In this document: positions 1-5,047 of the stretch, piece after piece
How the letters are laid out: each line of letters starts with the position of its first letter
Numbering within the stretch: the first letter of the stretch is position 1
Assembly (NCBI GenBank): GCA_937868455.1
Contig: CALMMO010000237.1
Location: 1 to 7,112, forward strand
Direction of reading: 5' to 3'
DNA from: an uncultured Marmoricola sp.
Lineage (GTDB): Bacteria > Actinomycetota > Actinomycetes > Propionibacteriales > Nocardioidaceae
Length of the DNA stretch: 7,112 bases
Program-made: the position numbers and the translations under genes
The notes under the pieces: model-generated
What the model was told of the DNA's origin: nothing
What the model saw: the letters and a program-made list of their open reading frames with translations, nothing else
Database searches by the model: none

Positions 1-15
1 GTCCCCACTCCGACC

Positions 16-21
16 TAGACT
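16..21 (+). promoter_or_regulatory. Candidate -10 box of a leaderless promoter for the toxin-antitoxin operon
   Basis: TAGACT fits the actinobacterial -10 pattern TANNNT. It is followed by exactly six bases (caatcc) and then the ATG at 28, which would place the transcription start at the start codon itself. No Shine-Dalgarno-like sequence lies in front of that ATG, as expected for a leaderless mRNA. The -35 region would fall before the window start, so it cannot be checked. This is inference from position and pattern only. Confidence 0.4.
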
Positions 22-27
22 CAATCC

Positions 28-267
28 ATGACACTGAGCGCTTCGGAGTTCTATGAGGCCGGGCTGAACCTTCCCCCCAGCGTTCGTAAGGACGTCGCGC
101 TTCGCCTTTTGCAGTCAATTCCGGTCAGCGACGAGACAGCTGACGAAGACTGGATTCAGGAGATCGATTCGCGCGTCAATGACCTGCTGAGTGGGAAGGT
201 TGGAGCGATTCGTGGCGACCAGGTGTTCGCCGAAATCTCGGCCCGAAGGGCATCTGCCGCCGGATGA
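28..267 (+). CDS. Antitoxin of a type II toxin-antitoxin module (addiction module component, PF09720/TIGR02574-like)
   Basis: This 79-residue acidic protein is the likely labile antitoxin that binds and neutralises the toxin encoded directly downstream. Family pattern seen in the sequence: an N-terminal helical stretch (residues about 5-32, with LPPSVRKDVALRLLQSI), an acidic hinge (DETADED), then WIQEIDSRVNDLLSGKV and a C-terminal tail containing DQVFAEISAR. This matches the usual L-x-L-P-x-x-x-R, W-x-x-E-I-x-x-R and G-K-V layout of the short 'putative addiction module component' proteins, and the length is normal for them. Its stop overlaps the toxin start (ATGA at 264-267), which implies translational coupling and a single transcript. 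Such antitoxins usually autoregulate their operon together with the toxin, but no operator is visible in the 27 bases upstream. Base composition is lower in GC than dapD next door, hinting at later acquisition. Confidence 0.87.
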   Translation: MTLSASEFYEAGLNLPPSVRKDVALRLLQSIPVSDETADEDWIQEIDSRVNDLLSGKVGAIRGDQVFAEISARRASAAG

Positions 268-584
268 TTCACGAGTTTGACTTCCACCCGGATGCGAGCG
301 CGGAGTTCAACGCTGCGATCGATTGGTACGACTCTCGTGATGCGCGTGTCGGCGCAACGTTCGTGACAAACGTTCAGAGCGCAATTGCGGCTGCACTTGA
401 AGCGCCCGACTCCTGGGCGGTATGGCCCGGTTGGACCCGAGAGCCTGTCATCCACTCAAAGGGGGTAAGGAATTTTCCCTATCGCATTGTGTACTTCGTC
501 CACGATGAACGCTTGATCATCATCGCTGTCGCACATACCAATCGGCGGCCAGGTTTTTGGCAGGATCGATTCGGAAACGAATAG
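264..584 (+). CDS. RelE/ParE-superfamily toxin (plasmid stabilisation protein)
   Basis: A 106-residue protein of normal length for RelE/ParE toxins, which act either as ribosome-dependent mRNA interferases or as gyrase inhibitors. The sequence alone does not say which. Seen: an early helical segment ASAEFNAAIDWYDSR (residues about 12-26), G-x-x-F in GATFVTNVQSAI, the core signature FPYRIVYFV (about 72-80), a beta strand RLIIIAVAH (about 83-91), and the C-terminal RRPGFWQDRF, which corresponds to the common H-x-R-R-P-x-Y/F-W-x-x-R ending of ParE-like toxins. All these landmarks are present, so the protein looks intact. It starts inside the antitoxin stop codon with no independent Shine-Dalgarno sequence. 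GC content drops here (29 of 60 bases at 481-540), unlike dapD. No terminator is apparent after the stop. Confidence 0.87.
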   Translation: MIHEFDFHPDASAEFNAAIDWYDSRDARVGATFVTNVQSAIAAALEAPDSWAVWPGWTREPVIHSKGVRNFPYRIVYFVHDERLIIIAVAHTNRRPGFWQDRFGNE

Positions 585-621
585 CATCAACCGCGAAGCC
601 AAACCCATGACATTTACTCAC

Positions 622-642
622 CACCCGTAAGGTTGTCGGGTG
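622..642 (+). promoter_or_regulatory. Short hairpin across the dapD start codon
   Basis: CACCCG (622-627) and CGGGTG (637-642) are perfect reverse complements separated by nine bases. The right arm contains the GTG start of dapD (640-642), and the loop holds TAAGG, the only SD-like bases. If transcription starts upstream, the mRNA could fold so that the start codon is paired, which could modulate DapD synthesis. A six-base match over this distance can occur by chance. It also overlaps the candidate -10 box, and if that promoter is used the left arm would not be transcribed. Confidence 0.3.
628..633 (+). promoter_or_regulatory. Candidate -10 box of a leaderless dapD promoter
   Basis: TAAGGT fits TANNNT and is followed by six bases (tgtcgg) and then the GTG start at 640, the same geometry as at 16-28 and 5036-5048. 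An ATGACA at 607-612 resembles the -35 consensus TTGACA, but the spacer is only 15 bases. The same bases could instead serve as a weak Shine-Dalgarno sequence (TAAGG), so promoter and ribosome-site readings compete. Confidence 0.4.
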
Positions 643-1557
643 ACTTCAACGACTGCGCATGGGTGGGCTCTGGCGACGTACTCCGACGAAACCTTGCTCG
701 ACGCCTGGTTTCCGTGCCCGGCTCTGGGACTGACCAGTCATCGGCCTGCCGGACTCGAAGCTCACCAGGCAGATGACGACACACGTCGGGTCAGTCGTGA
801 GGTGATCGAAGTGCGCGCCGACCTCACCGCTCCCCCGACAACTGCGGAGGATTGCTGGCTACGTTTGCACCTCCTGAGCCATCGTCTGGTGCCACCGCAC
901 TCCATCAATCTGGAGGGAGTCTTTGGCCTGCTCACCAATGTGGTGTGGACCAACCACGGGCCGTGCGCGGTGGAGGGCTTCGAGGAGACTCGACTGCGGA
1001 TGCGCTCGGCTGGCCTGCAGGTGATCGTTTATGGCATCGACAAGTTCCCTCGCATGGTCGACTACGTCGTCCCGAGTGGGGTGCGCATCGCCGATGCTGA
1101 TCGGGTGCGCCTAGGCGCCCACTTGGCTAGCGGCACCACGGTGATGCACGAAGGCTTCGTGAACTTCAACGCCGGCACCCTAGGCACCTCGATGGTCGAG
1201 GGTCGCATCTCCGCAGGCGTCGTGGTCGGCAACGGCTCCGACATCGGCGGGGGGGCCTCAATCATGGGCACCTTGTCAGGCGGCGGCACACAGACCATTT
1301 CGATCGGCGAGCGCTGCCTCCTGGGCGCCAACGCGGGCATCGGGATCAGCCTGGGCAATGACTGCGTCGTTGAGGCTGGGTGTTACGTCACCGCTGGCAC
1401 GAAGGTGAAGATGCCCGATGGCCAGGTCGTCAAGGCTCTCGAACTCTCCGGCGCCAGCAATGTCTTGTTCCGACGCAATTCGATGACTGGGGCAATTGAG
1501 GCGGTGCCGTGGAAGGGCGAGGGCATCGCCCTCAATGCGGATCTGCATGCGAACTAA
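640..1557 (+). CDS. dapD: 2,3,4,5-tetrahydropyridine-2,6-dicarboxylate N-succinyltransferase (DapD, actinobacterial type)
   Basis: Transfers succinyl from succinyl-CoA to tetrahydrodipicolinate in the succinylase route to meso-diaminopimelate and lysine; cytoplasmic, trimeric in this family. The 305-residue product follows Mycobacterium tuberculosis DapD as I recall it nearly throughout: RLHLLSHRL (about 75-83), [14 protein letters not shown] (97-110), [28 protein letters not shown] (135-162), the left-handed beta-helix with hexapeptide repeats [13 protein letters not shown] and [14 protein letters not shown] (185-216), and the C-terminal [10 protein letters not shown]. Glu187 in MVEGR corresponds to the catalytic Glu199 of the mycobacterial enzyme. 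The N-terminal region (residues 30-70) is shorter and more variable, as usual. The GTG start at 640 is supported by homology near [18 protein letters not shown]. The next gene starts inside its 3' end, and another pathway enzyme, DapC, lies 2 kb downstream on the opposite strand. Confidence 0.96.
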   Translation: MTSTTAHGWALATYSDETLLDAWFPCPALGLTSHRPAGLEAHQADDDTRRVSREVIEVRADLTAPPTTAEDCWLRLHLLSHRLVPPHSINLEGVFGLLTNVVWTNHGPCAVEGFEETRLRMRSAGLQVIVYGIDKFPRMVDYVVPSGVRIADADRVRLGAHLASGTTVMHEGFVNFNAGTLGTSMVEGRISAGVVVGNGSDIGGGASIMGTLSGGGTQTISIGERCLLGANAGIGISLGNDCVVEAGCYVTAGTKVKMPDGQVVKALELSGASNVLFRRNSMTGAIEAVPWKGEGIALNADLHAN

Positions 1558-2386
1558 ACCTCTCCTCGCCGCAGTGATCTTGGCACTGGTCGCCGGATTG
1601 GGCTTCATGCTCTATCGAGGGTTCGGACCGGTGCCGGCGGCCGCGCAGTGCACCACCAAAGTCGGTGATGTGACGGTCTCGCTCGAACCCGATCAGGCAC
1701 GCAACGCCACCATCATCGCCGCCATCGGAGTACGACGTGGCCTGCCTGCCCGCGCCGTCAGCATCGCTCTCGCCACCGCGATGCAAGAGTCGAAACTGCA
1801 CAACCTCGACTATGGCGACAGAGACTCACTTGGGCTTTTCCAACAACGGCCCAGCCAAGGCTGGGGCACTCAGAAACAGGTCCAGAACCCGTACTACGCC
1901 ACCAACGCGTTCTACGACGTCTTGGCCAAGATCGAGGGCTTTGAGTCGATGAAGATCACCGATGCCGCCCAAAAGGTTCAGCGATCTGCCTTTCCCGATG
2001 CCTACCAGGCTCACGCCACCGATGCCCGAGCGATGGCCTCTGCAATGACGGGCTACTCCCCTGGCGGCGCCTTCTCGTGCGTGTCCGAAGGCAGCACCCA
2101 GTCTGGTTCGCAGGCCACAGTGGCTCGCGGACTCACCCGCGCCTACGGCAAACTTCAAACTCGCAACGTTGGCGACTCGGCACTGATCGTTCCCGTAGAT
2201 AAGGGCGCCGACGGAGCGCGCTTGGCCTGGTCCATTGCTGCATTTGCCGTCGCCCACGCTGACCGCTTAGGGATCGATGCGGTTTCCTTCGATGCACACA
2301 CCTGGTCTAACGGCGCTAGATCGTCCCGGGGCTGGCAGGCCGACAAGTCAGCTTCAGCCGACCAACTGAGGCTGAGGCTCCACTAG
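1547..2386 (+). CDS. Membrane-anchored lysozyme-like (transglycosylase-fold) protein of unknown role
   Basis: Starting at ATG 1547 gives 279 residues with a textbook signal-anchor: MRTK, then a hydrophobic stretch (about 5-23), then an extracytoplasmic domain. The reading frame is open further upstream, with an ATG at 1535, but 1547 gives the cleanest N-terminus. Residues 50-165 resemble actinobacterial proteins with a lysozyme/SLT-like fold: [11 protein letters not shown] (Glu81 in the position of the catalytic Glu), [20 protein letters not shown] (89-107), and [34 protein letters not shown]. Some such proteins have been labelled 'heavy metal transporter' in databases, which the sequence does not support. 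A second segment (about 190-265, with [26 protein letters not shown]) has no function I can name. Cys35 and Cys168 could form a disulfide. The start overlaps dapD by 11 bases, suggesting cotranscription and coupling. Peptidoglycan cleavage or binding is inference. Confidence 0.75.
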   Translation: MRTKPLLAAVILALVAGLGFMLYRGFGPVPAAAQCTTKVGDVTVSLEPDQARNATIIAAIGVRRGLPARAVSIALATAMQESKLHNLDYGDRDSLGLFQQRPSQGWGTQKQVQNPYYATNAFYDVLAKIEGFESMKITDAAQKVQRSAFPDAYQAHATDARAMASAMTGYSPGGAFSCVSEGSTQSGSQATVARGLTRAYGKLQTRNVGDSALIVPVDKGADGARLAWSIAAFAVAHADRLGIDAVSFDAHTWSNGARSSRGWQADKSASADQLRLRLH

Positions 2387-2401
2387 CGAAGCCACTCAAG
2401 A

Positions 2402-2427
2402 GCCCATGCCCGGCGACGGGCATGGGC
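2402..2427 (+). terminator. Strong hairpin terminator of the dapD operon
   Basis: Perfect 11-bp stem, GCCCATGCCCG (2402-2412) with CGGGCATGGGC (2417-2427), closed by GCGA, a GNRA-class tetraloop. It starts 15 bases after the stop at 2386. The bases after the stem (ctcatccc) contain no U-run, which is common for intrinsic terminators in actinobacteria. The hairpin is symmetrical and could also stop transcripts coming from the right, but no minus-strand gene ends here. Confidence 0.8.
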
Positions 2428-2436
2428 CTCATCCCC

Positions 2437-2442
2437 TAAGGT
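2437..2442 (+). promoter_or_regulatory. Possible -10 box for the envelope-protein gene at 2477
   Basis: TAAGGT, the same hexamer as the candidate dapD -10, lies after the terminator and would give a start near 2449 and a leader of about 28 bases. No good -35 is visible because the region is occupied by the terminator stem. This is a weak call based on the TANNNT pattern only. Confidence 0.22.
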
Positions 2443-2443
2443 C

Positions 2444-2455
2444 TGCCTGCAGGCA
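2444..2455. repeat. 12-bp perfect palindrome TGCCTGCAGGCA
   Basis: A perfect, gapless 12-base palindrome between the terminator and the gene at 2477, overlapping the place where that gene's transcript would begin. It could be an operator half-site pair for a dimeric regulator, or chance in GC-rich DNA. No second copy was noticed in the window. Confidence 0.35.
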
Positions 2456-2476
2456 CGATCACTAGTAGGGGGGCAC

Positions 2477-3484
2477 ATGGCGCGCAAGTCCATCTTGATG
2501 CTGCTCGTGAGCGCCTGCTTGGTCGCGGCCAGCAGCCTGTTCTTGCTGGTGGACTCCCTGCGCGATGGTGGAGCGAAGCCGACAGCGGACCACTCCAGTG
2601 CCAGCACACCCACCCCGACAACCAACTCGAGTGCGTCCAAGCAGCACGCCGAGGTCGAAGTTTCCCTTCCACCCGTCGTGCAAGTCGGCGCTAAACCCGC
2701 CGTGGCCGATGAAGCCAGTGCCGTGGTGTTGGCCAGACTCGATCCCCCTGCGCCCGGTCGCGAGTTGCAACTCGAAGGTCGCGGACCCCATGGCTGGGCT
2801 GCAGTGGCCGACGGCGTGCAAGACAGCGCCGGAACCGTGCGCTTCTTGGTCAGTCAGGCCGATCAGTCAACTGCCTTCCGCGTGACCGGCGACCCCTTCG
2901 GCGACTTCGGGGCGCTGAAATCCAAGCGCGTCGACAACCCCTGGAAGCTCACCTTCGCTGACGACTTCGATGCGCTGCTTGGCTGGGCTACCGATCCGGG
3001 CACAGAGTTGCTATCTGGCGCCGTCGCAATCTCGCCAGGTGGCAGCCTGGTTTCGCTCACCACCCCAGTGCCCAATCCGTCTCTTATGGCCGCGCGTGTG
3101 CAATTTGCACCAGGAGCCACCTGCTCCGTCGTACTAGCTCCAGCGGGGAGCAAGGTGGCAGGCGTGGCCAAGAGCATGTCAATTGCCCACGTCGCCCGCC
3201 GCGATCGATTACGCGCCGAGGTGAGCTACTGGCTGCCAAAGGGACCGTTGGCCTCATGGCGAGGGGTCGCTCAAGGACTTGCCACCGACAACGGGTGGTC
3301 AAACGGCTTTCACGTCCTCAGCGTTGAGCGCACTGACAAAGCGATCGTGTTCAGCATCGATGGCCAAGAGTTCTCGCACACAAGCCAGGGCCTGGGGATC
3401 AGTTCAGCGGCAATCAGTTTGTCGTGCGAGCCGGGCCCGGGCGCCCCGATGCTGGTCGACTGGGTGCGGGTGTGGCAGTCATAG
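2477..3484 (+). CDS. Membrane-anchored or secreted protein with Ig-like and non-catalytic GH16/concanavalin-like segments
   Basis: I do not recognise a named gene. The 335-residue product has a basic N-terminus (MARK) and a hydrophobic segment (about 5-26). VSAC (11-14) fits a lipobox, but the hydrophobic run continues after Cys14, so an uncleaved anchor or ordinary signal peptide is equally likely. Residues 30-57 are a low-complexity Ser/Thr/Pro linker. Residues about 60-137 look like an Ig-like beta domain (VVLARLDPP, HGWAAVADGVQDSAGTVRFLV, STAFRVTGDP). Residues about 155-335 resemble a GH16/concanavalin jelly-roll: LTFADDFD, RAEVSYWLPKG, NGFHVLSVERTDKAIVFSIDG and the ending LVDWVRVWQS. The GH16 catalytic E-x-D-x-x-E motif is absent, so glycan binding is a better guess than hydrolysis. 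An AGGGGGG (2467-2473) sits only three bases before the ATG. Its stop overlaps the dapC stop. Confidence 0.7.
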   Translation: MARKSILMLLVSACLVAASSLFLLVDSLRDGGAKPTADHSSASTPTPTTNSSASKQHAEVEVSLPPVVQVGAKPAVADEASAVVLARLDPPAPGRELQLEGRGPHGWAAVADGVQDSAGTVRFLVSQADQSTAFRVTGDPFGDFGALKSKRVDNPWKLTFADDFDALLGWATDPGTELLSGAVAISPGGSLVSLTTPVPNPSLMAARVQFAPGATCSVVLAPAGSKVAGVAKSMSIAHVARRDRLRAEVSYWLPKGPLASWRGVAQGLATDNGWSNGFHVLSVERTDKAIVFSIDGQEFSHTSQGLGISSAAISLSCEPGPGAPMLVDWVRVWQS

Positions 3485-4621
3485 AGCCGCTAGGCGCTCG
3501 ACAGCGGCCCCTACGCGCTCGTCTGTGGCTGTAAACGCCACTCGTACGTGCTCACGGCCACTAGGCCCGTAGAACGTGCCTGGAGCCACCAAAATGCCCT
3601 GCTCGGCAAGATCTGCCACCGTCTTCCAGCAGTCTTCGCCCTTGGTCGCCCACAGATACAACGAGGCCTCGCTGTGGTCGATCTGGAAACCGGCAGCCAC
3701 TAGGGCATCGCGAAGCCACCTGCGTCGACGGGCATATAGCCCATGCTGGACCTTTACGTGCTCATCGTCATTGAGCGCAGCAGCCATGGCGACCTGTTGC
3801 GGGCCTGGGATCTGCAAACCAAGGTTTTTTCGTACGGCGAGAAGTTCGCTCACGACTGCACTGTCGCCAGCAACAAACGCACACCGGTAGCCGGCAAGGT
3901 TTGAGCGTTTGGAGAGCGAGTGAACGCTCAGGATGCCTTCGCTGCTGCCGCCGCAGATCTCTGGGTGCAAGACGCTGTATGCCTCGCCCTCCCAGACGCA
4001 TTCGAGGTAGCACTCGTCGCTGACCAGCAGCGTGCCGCGCTCGCGACACCAATCGACCACCTTCTTCAGGTGATCGGGAGGAAGTACTTTGCCGGTGGGG
4101 TTTGACGGGGAGTTGAGCCACAAGATCGCTGGACGTCGTGGGCCGATAGCGGTGAGTGAATCTGCAGCAATCACCTCAGCACCCGCGAGGACCCCACCAA
4201 CTTCGTAGGAGGGGTAGGCCAATGCGGGCTGGACCACCAGATCACCGGGCCCCAAACCTAAGTGCACGGCCAACCCGCTGATCAACTCCTTGGAGCCAAT
4301 GACAGGCAGCACAGAATTGAGATCAAGACATTCAACGCCGAAGCGACGGCTCAGCCAGTCGATCGCGGCCTGACGCACCTCAACGGTGCCGATGGTGAGT
4401 GGGTAACCCGGTGAGTCAGCACCTGCGGCCAACGCCTGCTGAATAGCTGCGGGGGTGGGATCGACCGGAGTGCCCACGGAAAGGTCGATGATCCCATCGG
4501 GATGCCGACGTGCTGTGGCAGCAAACTCTGAGAGCGAGTCCCAAGGGAAGTCAGGCAGTCGGTCTGAGACCGACTGCCTGCCGCCTATAACTGAATCGCC
4601 AGATGGACGACCCGGGAGCAC
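3479..4621 (-). CDS. dapC: N-succinyldiaminopimelate aminotransferase (DapC, Rv1178-like)
   Basis: PLP-dependent aminotransferase of fold type I that converts N-succinyl-2-amino-6-ketopimelate to N-succinyl-LL-diaminopimelate, the step after DapD. Seen: FPWDSL and HPDGIIDLSVGTPVDP near the N-terminus, SPGYP, LPVIGSKELI (105-114), AYPSYEVG, NSPSNPTG (170-177, Asn174 contacting PLP), SDECYL (201-206, Asp202 and Tyr205), SLSKRSNLAGYR (Schiff-base Lys238, phosphate-binding Arg246), LYLWATKGEDC and HVRVAFTATDER (Arg360 for the substrate carboxylate). This matches the mycobacterial Rv1178-type enzyme, which likewise follows a ferredoxin gene. The start is uncertain: homologues begin close to VSDRLP, but that Val is GTC here. 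The only ordinary in-frame start is GTG at 4621, five bases after the fdxA stop and without a Shine-Dalgarno sequence, so coupled translation is likely. A large inverted repeat covers codons 14-24. Confidence 0.93.
   Translation of the reverse strand: MLPGRPSGDSVIGGRQSVSDRLPDFPWDSLSEFAATARRHPDGIIDLSVGTPVDPTPAAIQQALAAGADSPGYPLTIGTVEVRQAAIDWLSRRFGVECLDLNSVLPVIGSKELISGLAVHLGLGPGDLVVQPALAYPSYEVGGVLAGAEVIAADSLTAIGPRRPAILWLNSPSNPTGKVLPPDHLKKVVDWCRERGTLLVSDECYLECVWEGEAYSVLHPEICGGSSEGILSVHSLSKRSNLAGYRCAFVAGDSAVVSELLAVRKNLGLQIPGPQQVAMAAALNDDEHVKVQHGLYARRRRWLRDALVAAGFQIDHSEASLYLWATKGEDCWKTVADLAEQGILVAPGTFYGPSGREHVRVAFTATDERVGAAVERLAAL
3486..3508 (+). terminator. Weak hairpin just after the stop of the gene ending at 3484
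   Basis: GCCGCT (3486-3491) pairs with AGCGGC (3503-3508) across an 11-base loop, one base after the plus-strand stop. The same bases encode the C-terminus of dapC on the other strand, so coding constraint could create it. It has no U-tract, and I see no other plus-strand terminator nearby. Confidence 0.25.
4552..4580. repeat. 29-bp near-perfect palindrome at the 5' end of dapC
   Basis: The left arm CAGGCAGTCGGTCT (4552-4565) and right arm AGACCGACTGCCTG (4567-4580) are exact reverse complements around a single central G (4566). In dapC mRNA this can fold into a very stable hairpin with a minimal loop. It lies 47 bases past the fdxA stop and within codons 14-24 of dapC. Possible roles are an attenuator or processing point between fdxA and dapC, or an operator for a dimeric repressor. 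There is no U-tract on either side. Confidence 0.85.
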
Positions 4622-4626
4622 AGGGC

Positions 4627-4953
4627 TCAGTGGTCGTGCTCTTGGGGTGGCAACGCTGCGACCAGGTCGTGGTCGGCGTCAATGACACCCATCTTGGCTG
4701 CGCCGCCGGGCGAGCCGAGTTCGTCGAAGAAGTGCACGTTGGCGTCGTAGTAGCCCTTCCACTCCTCGGGAACATCGTCTTCGTAGTAGATCGCCTCAAC
4801 GGGGCACACCGGCTCACAGGCGCCGCAGTCAACGCACTCGTCGGGGTGGATGTAGAGCATCCGCTTGCCTTCGTAGATGCAGTCGACCGGGCACTCGTCG
4901 ACGCACGCACGGTCCTTGAGATCCACGCAAGGCTGGGAGATGACGTAGGTCAC
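4627..4953 (-). CDS. fdxA: Seven-iron ferredoxin [3Fe-4S][4Fe-4S]
   Basis: A small, acidic cytoplasmic electron carrier, 108 residues, closely resembling mycobacterial FdxC. From GTG 4953 it begins MTYVIS. The ligand pattern is that of Azotobacter FdI-type seven-iron ferredoxins: Cys9, Cys17 and Cys50 for the [3Fe-4S] cluster, and Cys21, Cys40, Cys43 and Cys46 for the [4Fe-4S] cluster, with the extra Cys25 equivalent to the free cysteine of that family. The C-terminal third (WKGYYDANVHFFDELGSPGGAAKMG) is the usual long extension. The open frame extends to 4992, but an AGGAGG eight bases before GTG 4953, plus homology beginning at TYVI, fixes the shorter start. Its stop is five bases before the dapC start, forming an operon like Rv1177-Rv1178 of M. 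tuberculosis. Its electron partner is not visible here; cytochromes P450 and oxidoreductases are typical partners of the family. Confidence 0.95.
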   Translation of the reverse strand: MTYVISQPCVDLKDRACVDECPVDCIYEGKRMLYIHPDECVDCGACEPVCPVEAIYYEDDVPEEWKGYYDANVHFFDELGSPGGAAKMGVIDADHDLVAALPPQEHDH

Positions 4954-4961
4954 CGCTTGGT

Positions 4962-4967
4962 CCTCCT
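4962..4967 (-). promoter_or_regulatory. Ribosome binding site of fdxA
   Basis: On the minus strand a perfect AGGAGG stands eight bases before the GTG at 4953. It decides the start against the longer open frame reaching 4992. It is the strongest Shine-Dalgarno sequence in the window and contrasts with the SD-less starts at 28, 5048 and 4621. Confidence 0.85.
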
Positions 4968-5003
4968 GACTCCTGATTCCGGCGTCGAGCACCGGGCGAG
5001 GCC

Positions 5004-5031
5004 AGCCTAGTACGCCGATGCAGCAGGTCCA
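5004..5031 (-). promoter_or_regulatory. Candidate fdxA-dapC promoter
   Basis: On the minus strand, TGGACC (5031-5026, four of six matches to TTGACA) is followed after 16 bases by TAGGCT (5009-5004), which fits TANNNT. This would give a leader of roughly 45 bases that carries the AGGAGG site. It lies back to back with the candidate promoter of the acetyltransferase gene, so the two divergent units may interfere with or share regulation. Pattern-based only. Confidence 0.38.
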
Positions 5032-5035
5032 CCTC

Positions 5036-5041
5036 TACCCT
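5036..5041 (+). promoter_or_regulatory. Candidate -10 box of a leaderless promoter for the acetyltransferase gene
   Basis: TACCCT matches TANNNT and is followed by six bases (ggtcgg) and the ATG at 5048, so transcription could begin on the start codon. There is no Shine-Dalgarno sequence before 5048 or before the alternative ATG at 5018. No convincing -35 is seen. The spacing is the same as at 16-28 and 628-640. Confidence 0.4.
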
Positions 5042-5047
5042 GGTCGG

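Noticed and set aside
1249..1255. Run of seven G in dapD as a possible phase-variable or frameshift site
   Set aside because: The frame is intact through the run and the encoded GGGASIMG is strictly conserved in the family; a short G-run is expected here.
1496..1546. Longer N-terminus of the lysozyme-like protein from 1496
   Set aside because: The added residues ([13 protein letters not shown]) are arginine-rich shadow sequence of dapD; ATG 1547 gives a normal signal-anchor.
1826..2257. 143-codon open frame on the minus strand opposite the lysozyme-like gene
   Set aside because: The sense frame has clear family motifs; the antisense product is low-complexity and has no start signal.
2484..2518. 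Lipoprotein signal (VSAC) at the start of the envelope protein
   Set aside because: The hydrophobic stretch before Cys14 is very short and continues beyond it, so I did not call it a lipoprotein; an anchor or signal peptide is equally possible.
4954..4992. Longer fdxA N-terminus starting at 4992
   Set aside because: The extra 13 residues precede the conserved TYVI start and would contain the AGGAGG ribosome site, which fits GTG 4953.
4603..5010. 135-codon plus-strand frame across fdxA
   Set aside because: The seven conserved cysteine ligands on the minus strand prove the ferredoxin frame; the other is its shadow.
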